Assembly (NCBI RefSeq): GCF_954871325.1
Contig: NC_088775.1
Location: forward strand, 21,739,561 to 21,803,560
Length of the DNA stretch: 64,000 nucleotides
Source of the DNA: Gordionus sp. m RMFG-2023
Lineage: Eukaryota > Nematomorpha > Gordioida > Chordodea > Parachordodidae
Direction: 5' to 3'
Shown here: positions 45,568-56,800 of the stretch, piece by piece
How the letters are laid out: the number at the start of each line of letters is the position of its first letter
Position numbering within the stretch: position 1 is the stretch's first letter
Program-made: the position numbers and the translations under genes
The notes under the pieces: generated by a model
Told to the model about the DNA's origin: nothing
Databases searched by the model: none
Seen by the model: the letters and a program-made list of their open reading frames with translations, nothing else

Positions 45568-47190
45568 TAGACCTGTGCGCCGACGAAACTATCGGCGGCC
45601 GGCGCAATTTCCAAAAATCTAATCGACGGCTGGCGGCGCGCCGATTTTTAGCCGCCGTCAATAAGATCGGCGCATTTATAAATTTTTATATCATAAATTT
45701 TTTTAAAAAAAACAAATAAATATACACTATTCTACGGATATCTCCGTATATTTTTTAATAGAAAACTTATATCCAAAATCGATTTCGTAATTTTATAATA
45801 TCATTTATAAAAATTAATTTATTTAAATTTTCGGGACATAATGATGATCTCCTTTAATTTAACGTCAAACCAGCGGTAGAGAAAACTTTTTCACTAGGTG
45901 TGCTAGTCGCCGGAATGCAAAGAATAATTTTGTCGAGCCTGGAAAGATTGGGAAGTTCACTCTTCTTCTCTCTCCAAAAGTTTAGAACGTCCATATCTTG
46001 TGAATATCGTTTTCCAAGAAAACTGTGACATTCTTGTTCTAAGTCACTTAACTTGGATTCATAATTTATATTTGTTGAATGTTTATTTGCCAATTTTGCC
46101 AAATAACTGAATTTAATAATTTATCCTCATTAGCTATATTTACTACCTGATTATCACCATTCTCTATAAGCTTAAGATGTTTTATTATAAATTCTGAAGC
46201 TGAGCAATTTTACTCTATTTAATACTTTGATACAATTGTCAATTTTTAAAATCTTGGATCTAAAAGAGAAGCCAATACCTAGATAATTTTAAATAAAAAA
46301 TAAAAGAATATACTTATATAATATTACTTGCCGATTACCAACCGGAAATCGTAACCCAAGATTTTTTAGTATATTTTCCTTAAGTGAAATAATTTCAGAA
46401 CTATCACTAAATTTCACTTCTAAAAAGTAACGCCAAGTTTAAAGTAGGCCCTTGTATGTACTGAAAGAAATTCGACAGTTTCTTTAAATTTTGAAAGAAA
46501 TGCTAATAGTTCTTCTACCAGATCAGATTCATAATTTGAGAAAGTGCTTCCCAATTCTTTTCAAAACATTAATTAAATGCTTTTTTAATCCTGATATGCT
46601 TTCTAGCATAATTATTAGGCTTGGGGCATTTAATTTTAAGGCTTTCATATATGTGGAATTATTGTTATTATTATCATTGTAATTGCCAATTTGAAAACGG
46701 GTACCCGGGTATGGATCAATGCTGTCAAGATCTAACATGTCTGATGTTAATTCTATTGTACTTAGACATTTTCTTTAATATTCCTCGAATTCAAATTCAA
46801 CCTCTGCAGTTTTATATCTTAGAGCAGTAATAATTTCTCTAATTCTTTTGCAAAAAATTTCCAGACTATGGATTTTTTATTATCCAGAGTTAGGATACTA
46901 AAATTATTTATAGAATTATTAAATGTAGATACATCCATTTTAAAAATATGAAATTATGGTAACTTTTAGATTTTTGATTGATTGAATTCTATAATGAGTC
47001 AATATAATTATGATTTTAAAATAGTAGAAAATAAAAATTCATCAAAATCCTGATTGACATTAAAAAATTACAAGAGGGATGTTGACCAATTATCAGAATA
47101 AAAAGATATAAAACGTGAAAGAAATTTTTTTTTCTTAAACGGCGGCGTTTTTGACGTAACCAAAAAAGGTCGGCAGCCGGCCCAGGTCTA
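45568..47190 (-). mobile_element. hAT element with GGCGGCCGGCGC words
   Basis: Tips TAGACCTGTGCGCCGACG and, inverted, TAGACCTGGGCCGGCTGCCG are flanked by a perfect 8-bp target duplication AGTATACA (45560-45567 and 47191-47198). GC-rich words GGCGGC, CGGCGC and GCGCGCC crowd the ends. The minus strand carries remnants of a hAT transposase, clearest at 45854-46102. At 1623 bp it is shortened compared with intact hATs and is non-functional. Confidence 0.93.
45854..46102 (-). pseudogene. hAT transposase C-terminal remnant
   Basis: An 82-residue open stretch ending in the classic hAT dimerisation signature: DVLNFWREKKSELPNLSRLD, then IILCIPATSTPSEKVFSTAG followed by LTLN. This region normally holds the last catalytic Glu (SEK) and mediates dimerisation. 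The start Met at 46102 is chance; upstream (about 46110-46800) the frame is broken, though an NDNNNNNSTYMKALKL-type stretch and a cysteine-poor remainder lie there. It belongs to the element at 45568-47190, one of a BED/Ac-like hAT group distinct from the DUF4371 type at 16463. Confidence 0.85.
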
Positions 47191-47198
47191 AGTATACA

Positions 47199-47842
47199 TG
47201 GTTACTATAAAAATAGCTTAAATTACCTATTATTGATATATCTTTGTTGGGAACTTCAAAATCATTTAATTTTATAGTTTATATAGACTAGAGACAATAA
47301 ATGGTGCCGAAATTCTTCTAGCTCACGTTCCTACCACTATTTCAATTTTTAATACTTTCCCTTCTAAATTTTTAGGAATAAAATAACTGTTATAAATCAT
47401 CAATAAACTTAATTTTAATATGAATTAGTAATCGTAATGGGCGGAATTTCTTTTCATAGAATTTCTAAATTATTACTACATTTTGAAACGAAAATTTATT
47501 TTTATAAGAATCGTATGGGCGGAATTTTTTTTCATTGAATTTATAAATTATTACATTTTAAAATTTTTGCAAATTTATATAAATACAATTATTTTAATTT
47601 TAGTTTAAAATTTTTTTAATGCCTCAAATTTTTTTATCCAAAACAGATACAGAATATTAAAATCATATTAAAAGCACCCAAATACAAATCTATTCAATAC
47701 AGAAGGAAATGTAGATTATATTTTTAACGATTAGGGAAAGAGCGTATATTAAATAAAAATATTTATATATTCACAAATAATCCGTCACTTTTTTTATTTT
47801 TTACCAATGAGGAAAATTATGTGAACGCTATATACATTAGAG
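47199..47842. other. AT-rich DNA, no gene seen
   Basis: Two similar stretches near 47437-47490 and 47512-47570 (ATGGGCGGAATTTCTTTTCA, then AATTTCTAAATTATTAC) form a ~75-bp direct repeat. Nothing else recognised. Confidence 0.5.
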
Positions 47843-47895
47843 GTCTGCATTAGGCGAGGTTTCGGCCCGCCCACGCCAAAAACAAACTAAAGAAA
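47843..47895. repeat. Isolated hAT tip of the GGGCGGGC type
   Basis: TAGAGGTCTGCATTAGGCGA followed by CGGCCCGCCCACGCC is clearly the same terminus as 23962 (TAGAGGTCTACAATAAGCGG). The element breaks off after about 50 bp at the gypsy fragment that follows. No partner end seen. Confidence 0.65.
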
Positions 47896-47919
47896 AATCA
47901 TGATTAATTAAATGATCAA

Positions 47920-48605
47920 TAACAATATTTTTTTTTTATTTTACCAATCGTTTTTTTTAAGTGAAGAACATCCTAGTTTTTCGACATCTTTATCTAATTG
48001 TTTCCACCATATATAATGATGTCCCGTATGCAATATATGTAAAACTCTTTTTTGAAGTGAGTACGGAATGATTAATCTGCCATTCCAAAATATACCGTCA
48101 TCATTTTCTATTTCATCTATTCTTGTTCTAAAAGCTTGTAATTCTGGTTTGTACCATTTATTAATATTTTTGATTTTCTTAAAATTGGATCTTTTGCGGT
48201 TTCCTCTCTAAGTTCTTTTCTTGATAGAGTTAATGTGTCATAAGTAAGATTTCTTATATATTTCACTGTTTTATTTTCGCTTTTCTATCATCATTTTTCT
48301 CTATTGGGTTCGCGATAAAGCATCTGCAATTATATTATTAGCGCCATTCTTGTACAATATATCATAATCATATGCAAATAATTTATTAGCCGAACGTAAT
48401 AATCTTTGGTTTGTTAATGAGCTTAAATCTCTGCTATTACCGGTTTGTGATTGTTCGTATTTTAAATTTTCGTCTATACAATCTAAGCCGTTTATTATTG
48501 CTTTTGCTTCTTTGTCTATTGTAGAATATCTTGTAAATTTCTTGAGGTGTAAGCTATTGGAAATTCGTTACCATTATCATATTTTTGTATGACTACAGCT
48601 CCAAA
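47920..48605 (-). mobile_element. Broken gypsy-like fragment (RNase H to integrase start)
   Basis: Fossil, minus strand. RNase H end (about 48600-48390, YSTIDKEAKAIINGLD), the linker NNIADALSRTQ (about 48320), and the integrase zinc-binding start (about 48080-47950, HTGHHYIWWKQLDKDVEKLG) are recognisable. It is broken in several places and both ends are missing; old. At its 5' side (48605) it is fused to satellite DNA. Confidence 0.8.
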
Positions 48606-49245
48606 TCGGGTACATCTTTTCTGAAGTTTTATTTAAATATATTATCAATACTTATTTTGGCCCATTTACGTCAAAAAAAGTTTATAAATAATGAATGATA
48701 ATTGTCACTTATCTAGGGTACATCTTACTGAAATTTTATTTAAACAAGCTAGCAATATTTATTCTAACACATTTTGGTCAAAAAACTTTAAAAATAACGA
48801 TTATGACAATTGTCACTTTTCAATGGTACATCTTCATGAAATTTTAATTTAGCATGTTTACAATATATTCTTTTACCCATTTACAACAATTCAAAATAAA
48901 CAACGATTATGACAATTGTAACTTATCTATGGTACATTTTCACTGAAATTTTATTTAAACATGTTAGCAATACTTATTTTAGCCCATTTAGGTCAAAAAA
49001 TTTAAATAAGTTATAAAATAACGATTATGACAATTGTCACTTTTCTATGGTACATCTTCATGAAATTTTAATTTAACATGTTTACAATCTATATTTTTAC
49101 CCATTTAGGTTAAAAAAGTTTAAAAATAATGATTATGATAATTGCCACTTATCTAGGGTACATCTTCACTGAAGTTTTATTTAAACATACTAGCAATACT
49201 TATTTTAACGCATTTTGGTCAAAAAACTTTAAAAATATGTTAAAA
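48606..49245 (-). repeat. Satellite block outside a foldback element
   Basis: About six units of the foldback satellite, closest to the right arm of foldback element 1 (GATTATGACAATTGTCACTT, TATCTAGGGTACATCTTCAC, CCCATTTACGTCAAAAA). No end cap lies on either side. It begins at a GGGTACATC shared with the gypsy fragment sequence, as if joined at a short match. Confidence 0.85.
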
Positions 49246-49744
49246 ATAAATGAAATTTTAAGTTAATAAAAATAAAAAGGATACAAGGTTATAAAATTTT
49301 GAATATAACTTATATTAAAAGTTTATAAATTACATTTACGTTCGTCTACAATTGTTATAAAATTATTCCTAAACTAGATATACTTTATATACAGGGTAAG
49401 TTAATATAATAAAAGCAAAAAATTAAAAAAATGTAACCATATGTTTTTTATTTTTGCTTAATACTCAAAAAAATAATGAGATCAAATATATAATATATAA
49501 CAAAACAGATTTAAAAAATACATTAAAATATTTAAAAATTAGATATTTTAATTTTCGTTATTTCTTTATGTATTCCGATTTTCTATATTTCTTTAAAATA
49601 TATTTCAATATAAATTATATTTTTATAAATTTACCTTAATTCAATGGTTTTTCTCGTTAACCAATCTCCAAATATTGATACATCTTATTATAATAACTTA
49701 AAAAGTCATAAGGAATAGTAAATTTATTAAGAATTTATGTTATA
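49246..49744. other. AT-rich DNA, no gene seen
   Basis: The 61-residue ORF at 49454 is isoleucine/tyrosine-rich noise. Nothing recognised. Confidence 0.5.
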
Positions 49745-50330
49745 TTATGAAAGATTTCGTTTGTTGTATTTGGTGGTGTATTGATTGACATATATTTGTT
49801 TTTTAATATCCAAAAGAAATTTTCTATTGGATTTAGTTGCGGCTTTTTTAACTATATTCAATATTTTTATACAATATATTTGGCTTATATTGACTGTGAC
49901 CGGTGTGTTCCTCCTATCAGGTTCATTTCCTGCACGTTTTTTGAACCATCCTATTTTTAAAATATATTTTCCTATAGTTCCTTCATTTTTAGGAAATCCC
50001 GGTGGTAAATTTTCTATGATATCTTTAATAGTGAATGTATTGTTACCCAATAAAAGATCCATTATTTTTCTTTCTATATAGGTGTCTTTTTTTCTACCTC
50101 TCTTTCCAATTACATAATCTCTCAAAAGGTCTCCGATGATTTCGGGAAATGTTTAGCATCTTAGTTTATTAATAGACGATATAGACATATCTATATTAGC
50201 GATATCTTTTATTTCATTCGCTCTCTCTCTCAAATGCAGATAATAATTTTTTTGTTATATCTATTTTTTCCTTATCCCAGTTTTTATATTTCCTTCTTGG
50301 AATTACCGAGACACTGGATCGATAATAGAA
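49745..50330 (-). other. Unrecognised ORF, possible helix-turn-helix protein
   Basis: A 126-residue open stretch (50125 down to 49745) reads VIGKRGRKKDTYIERKIMDL, then TIKDIIENLPPGFPKNEGTI followed by GKYILKIGWFKKRAGNEPDR, a basic, helical pattern that resembles a winged or helix-turn-helix DNA-binding region. The same strand upstream (50330-50126) continues with similar composition, including RRKYKNWDKEKIDITKKLL and NEIKDIANIDMSISSINKL, but in shifted frames. So it is probably broken, or else contains short introns. I do not recognise the family; a transposase N-terminus is one possibility. It lies divergently, 0.7 kb upstream of the capping-protein gene. Confidence 0.4.
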
Positions 50331-50800
50331 TCACCACTTAAAGAGAGAAAATTGCTAATATGTTAATTATTTGTAGGTGATATATTAGATATTGAATTAG
50401 ATAAAACAGGATCAGGATTATATATAATGAATTTGTGTTACTGTTACTAGATAAAATTTGTCGTATATTAAATGAAAAAAATATTATACTGTATTTTATA
50501 AAAAAAAAAATAAGTAGTATAAAAATTGTAAATGCAAAAAAATTACATTAAATAAAATTTATAATATGTATTTTTGTAGTGTTTGTTTTGTAATATATTA
50601 ATGGATCGTTTAAAAAATAAAGATACATATTTTTTTCATTCTTTTATTTTTATTGTTTTCGTTATAATAACTTACACTGTAATTAAATAAATTAATATTT
50701 CTAATATTGTAACAATATATTACATTCACTATTTATACATTTCGATATTATTAATTTCATTTAAGAGAATTCATTGGTAAGAATTCGAAATTTAATCCAT

Positions 50801-53800
50801 ATGGAACCAGCATTATCTGACACAGAAAAGGTACATTTATTTCCTCAATCTATTGATATCTATCTTAATATAGCTAAAAATAGCAACTGATTTTCTTTTA
50901 CAATCTCCACCTGGCGAATTTAATGAAGTCTTTAACGGTTTTTTTATATAAAATACATTCAATTGTATAACTATTTTATTAGATGTTAGACTACTTTTAG
51001 ATAATGACAATATATTAAAAGAAGGTGTTATGAAGTAAGATGAATAATTTATTTTGATATATAATATTAAAATAGGGTCATAGCAAAATATAACATGGAG
51101 CATTTTGTTCCATGTAAAATAGATGAAAAGAATACTGTAATATAAATTTATGTGCTTTATATTTAAAAAATTTTTAGTGTTTAATAACTCCATACTCAGA
51201 TCAGGGCAATGGAAAATATATTGATCCAAAATCAAAAAAAATATTTTCATTTGATCATCTTAAGAGGCAAGCTAGTAGTTTTTCAGAATCAAAAGTTTGT
51301 CCCGATCAAGGAGATGAAAAGTGGAGAATTGCATTTGAAAAGGATTATGAAGTCTACACCAAAGATTTTTATCCTAATGCCTCAACCTCAGTTTATAGCT
51401 TACAACACAATAGTCCAGGAATGGATGGAAATGTTAGAGTTCTAGTATGTTGTCTGGAAGATCATAACTTCAATCCCAAAAATTACTGGTAATATTTGTT
51501 GCTTGCTTTTATAGTTGTAAGAAATAAACAATTTTTTATTTTGTAATAAATATTTTAAATCAATCTTCTTTTTTTATGGTAGTGAATAATTATATATTCA
51601 AAATTTTTTTCTTTCTTTCGTGATTTATAAAAGCTTTTTCTTATAGAAGGTTGAACATACAGTTTTTTGGTTTGTTGAACTGATCAATATATTTTAAGTA
51701 TTACAATTAAACCATAAATATTTTTAAAATAAAATTAAAGCTTGTTATATTTAATCAATTATTATAAGTGAACTGTTGACAAATACTGATTTAAAAACTA
51801 AAAATATATTAAATTGCCCTGTATCATACCTTTTCTTTGGTCTGATTTAATCCAAGAATTAATTTAAAAAATTTTGTTTGACTGATCTGATCCAATATAA
51901 ATAGGTAATCTGATTTTTTATTATTAGACTCTTGATTGGAAAAGTATGATGACTGATTTTATGATTATTTTAGAAAAAATTTCCACATGGATCTGAATCA
52001 TAATAAATATCGATCTAGGTTTGGATAAAAATAATAATATTATTTCAGTTTGAACCTTTAAAAATGGCTCAGATGCTTACAAGTTTATTAGAATTTTGTA
52101 AAGAGAAACATACTTTTTTAAAAAAAATAAAAATAATATTGAGCCATATACAATTAAAAGCATTTCAAAATCTTGATTATCAAATTATCTCTATTAGAAG
52201 AAAAAATAAATTCTATAAACTTCTACATGCTGCATTGCAGCTGACTACCATATAGTATAAAAATGTTGCCAATACTTATCTACCAAAACTGATTACTAAT
52301 CATCATTAAAAATTAGTAAATCAAGGTTTGAATCAGTTCACAGACATTTGAGGTTCAATCCATGTGTCATATTTTTTTAACAGTATAGGTTCAGTTTGAA
52401 TTCCTAAATTTCCATAATAGGAAAATAAAATAATTGAAAAATTTTTTTTTTATGTATAATCCTTTCCAAAATAAATTTTAAATCTGGCTAAGTTCAAGAA
52501 AATGCCTTATAGAACCTACGAGAGTTTGGTCAAACATAGTCATTTGTGCAAGGCTCTGCTGAATATATTTCCAAAAAAATTTATTTTGCTATTAACCATT
52601 TTCATTGTTCCAAGATAAATAAGGGCTTTATTAGATTAAAAAAACATTTCTTTCCCAATTATCAAATCTCAAGTTCGTGCTATTTCTCTCAGTGCTGAAA
52701 ATCTGGACCCTAAGCCCTTCAAGCCTGCGAGATTTTGCCAAACCCTCATCCAAGTCTTGAACTTCAGTGTCAAGTGTTGTATTTATTTCATCACTAAAAT
52801 CATATTTTAGAGAATTTTTTACTGGAATCATTTTTATTGTATTGTGCTGCACATACATTAAAGTCAATCATATGATTATTTATAAACAAATTATGAAAGA
52901 ACGATTTTGACACAGCAAGGCAAGTTAATTATAATAAAATTACATTTGAATAAATACATTTTATAAGAAATCTCATTTTGTTAAGGCCAGTCAATTCAAA
53001 AGATGTTTAGAATGGTGATGATCAAGGCTAATTATACTTAAAAAAATATATAAATGTTAACTTACTTTTTTTTCTCTTTTATGAATTAGGAATGGAAGAT
53101 GGAGATCATGCTGGGTAGCTAATTTTCACAAAGATGGGAAGAGTGGGGAATTGAAAGGAGTTTTTAAAATTATAGTGAGTAAATTTTCCACATTTTTTAA
53201 ATTTATATTATATATTCCTTCTTTTTACACAAAATCATTCCAGCAAAATTACAAAATGTTTTTAAATTTTATTTCATATTATATCTTTGTAAAAGGTACA
53301 TTATTATGAAGATGGCAATGTTCAGTTATTAGCTAAGAAAGAAGTCAAAAAACCATTCAATATTACAGTATAAAATAAAAGCTATATACATTTTATCTAT
53401 ACCAAATATATTTTGCCTCTAATTCTATTCTATGATAAACTCAATTAACTGCCCCCCCCCCCATTATAAATTTTACTCCCACATTATTGCAGGGAATTTT
53501 TTTCTTTTTAAATTTCTTTTAAGGCATTTCATTTTTTAAATCATATCCAACCTTCTTAAGCTTGACCGATGTTATCCTTAAAATAATTTTTGATTGATTT
53601 TCAATTCAAATGATCAAACTTCTCGACTACAAATCACAAATAATAGCTTATATTATACCTATTAAAAATCAATCCTTGCCCACATTCCTTTTATCAATAA
53701 AAATGGTCACCGAAGCCGAGTTATGACTTCAGAAAAGTTTTCCTAAAAGAAAAATTATTAATGATTTTCTTTGGACAGTTTTATTATCTTTCCTAGTTTT

Positions 53801-56800
53801 TTTTTAAAAAAAAGTAGTTTTATTTTCCGGAACCATTTGACGATATCAAACTGATCATGATTGGGCCTATCCCATTTTAAATGTTAAAAATTTCTGGAAT
53901 ATAGATAGGTAAAAAAAATAAGAAAGCGTTTATTTTTAGCTCGCTAGCACATCTGGTTACCGAGAAAAGGTTTTCTCAAAGATGTGAAAATTAGCAACTT
54001 TCGAATCTGTAATATTTTGAAAATGCTTATATCTCAAAAATTATTTATAGTAAAGATAAATATAATATATCATATTGTAGGCAAAAAAAAATCTCTAAAT
54101 ATCTGTTGAAAGAGAAAAAAATTTGGCCCCAATTTGAGTCTTTTTACCTATATTACTTTACGCGTTTTTTTAAACAATGAGATTAGTTGGGTTTCGAAAT
54201 TTTTTTTACCTTTTATTTGGGCACCGTCATGACAAGTCTATCACCAAAATATGCATTTTTACTAGAAATTGAAAATTTATCATAAAATAGGAGCTATACG
54301 AAAGTACGAATTATGGTAAAAATTTCCTTGCTAACTTACCAATAACAGGGCATTTTTATATTAAAATATTTCGAATTTCTATTACATGTATCAATTACTG
54401 AGGGGCTATGGGGACAAATGCCACATTTTATTGTATCTAATTTCCAATAGTAATTCTTTCTTATAATTATTTTATTATTCATTTTTATTAATGGTATAGA
54501 AAAATTTAGTTAGAGATATAAATAATTATATATTTAAGCTAATAAATTAAAAGGTTGAGTAGTTTTATCTCATCTTTATGTAAAATATATGTTCGTCTGG
54601 CAGCAGTTGAAAGACTGGCCACTTCTAAAATTTATGATTTATATATCCCCAATTTGTCTTATGAGGACAGATATATATAAGAATTTGAGGGTACCTGAGG
54701 ACACAAAAAACTGACCAATGCCATTTCCAAACACGACGTTTTTTTCAAAGCAAGGAAACAGTTTAATAGATGTGTCCTTTACAAACACAACGTTTTTTTA
54801 ATGCATACGTTTTGCGTTTTTTAAATATTAAACTAGTTTGATATTTTTTAACGATTATATGGCTTCTGATACGATCAAGTGAACAAGTTGTTTTTTTTTA
54901 GCTCATCCAGAATCCACTGTCGGCTAGGTTCATCTGCAAGGTTACTTTCCGAGGCAATCCAGGTTAGGTTTCGTGCTAGATGGACGTAATTTGCGAATCC
55001 TATTAATAGCATGATCTTGGTTAGGAGTGATTCACATACGGGTGATCTAGACCCACCTTTTTTGACGATTGTATAGGCTACCTGGCTATCGGTAACAATT
55101 GATGGTATATTTCCATATTTATTCATTCCGTATTTACAGCCAACCCAGATTGCTAGTAGTTCCTTTTGGTTGATGTGCATGGCTGAGTACTCTGGGATGC
55201 CTAAGGAGAGTTTTGCTTCATCAAATGTGAATGAGGCTTTGTCCTCCAGCCCTTCCGCTATGCCTAAATATGTATTCGAGGCGTCAACGTGGATGATGGT
55301 ATTAATCGATTGGGAAGGTGAATGGGAAGGGTTTCATAAGTGCCGTGATGGCCACAACAGCTTTGGGGTACGCTCTGATGTAGTCGATGGGCGGCATACC
55401 CTCCGTGTCTAACATAGTATGGTAGTATGGTGTGAAAACCCTTGATAGGCCGGTTATCGAGTAGGTATAGTGGTTGAGGATGCCTAGCACCTCCAGCGCT
55501 CTATCTTTTTCGAAAGCCATGGCTTGTAAAGTATGTTTGTAGAGTATCAATTGGCAGAAACGGAGTCTCTTCCTGTTTTCTGGGTCTAATGTGGCCGTCT
55601 TGTTTTCGAAATCCATATCTATGCCTAAATATTTAATTTTTCTCGATGAGATCGTAATTGACTTTGTGACGTTTACGATTAGTCCCCATGCTGATGCCAT
55701 ATCTAGGAGGGCCATCGTATCTTCAAAGACTATTCATTCGCGTGAAATACGATTATGTCGTCAAGATAGACTGAGTAGTTGGCTCTCCTGACTGTTTTGC
55801 TGCATAGATCCAGAACGATATTTTGTATATGACGTATGGTGAGAAACCGGCACCCATCGGCAGTGTCTTCTAGTGGTATTTGTTGCTAGCGGTTGCAAAG
55901 CCGAAAAATCTACGTTTTTATAGCGCGAGTGGGATAGAATAAAACGCGGATTTCAAGTCGATCTTCGTCGCTTTCCTTTCACTAGCCAACATGGGTGCTA
56001 TCATTGGAATGGTTTTGAGTCTGAACGGATATTTTATGAAATTTTTCGACAAGTTAGAAAAGTCGGATTACCCTGTTCCGTTCTGTTTGGGAATTAGGAA
56101 CAGGGGTGAGCAGAATGTTGTATCCGTTTGCTCGATAACTCCAGCGTTGACTAATTGGTCGATAATTGGCTGATATCTGCCCGCCAGTCTTATGAATCTG
56201 TTACGAAAATATCATCCATGGTCCGTGATGTCTTGATTATCAAACTTTGGGCAAAAACCCCTTGAGGCGATTTTCTTCGTGAACGGCGATTGGAGAGGAT
56301 GATGTTTGAGGATAAATGACGCTAGATCAAGCTAAGCTCCCAGATTCAGAGTTGTCCCGTCTGTAGTGTCTATTCCCATCAACCTGAGCAGTCTATAAAA
56401 GCGTCCCATGGTTGCACTGTCGACCGTCGGCGCTGATGGAGGCAAGTCTGTGCTAGAGTAAGGGGAGATCTATCCATAAATACGTTCGCTAAAATGATAA
56501 ATTCTTCTTCGTGCTCGAACTGCTCGGTGATGGGTAGGTCAAACGAGATCTCTGCGTCGTCTTCATCAATGTCATCTCCCTCGGATGGCTCTTTCTCTGG
56601 CACCCCTCCTGGCGAATACTTCTGTCACCTAACATCTCGGATCCACTGTCGGATATGTTTTTTGTCCAGTGCCGAAATCCAGGTATTCGCCCAAGGTGCT
56701 AGAGCCTCTGAAATGCCGAGTTGTTGTGCTGATGACGGGAGGGTTAGGACGAAATCATTTACGGTTTGGCTTGGCGCCCCGTTTGATTCCGCTCCTGTTA

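Noticed and set aside
50837-51250. 137-residue minus-strand ORF
   Set aside because: It lies across exons 2-5 of the capping-protein gene in the wrong direction. The + strand has the family motifs and matching splice sites.
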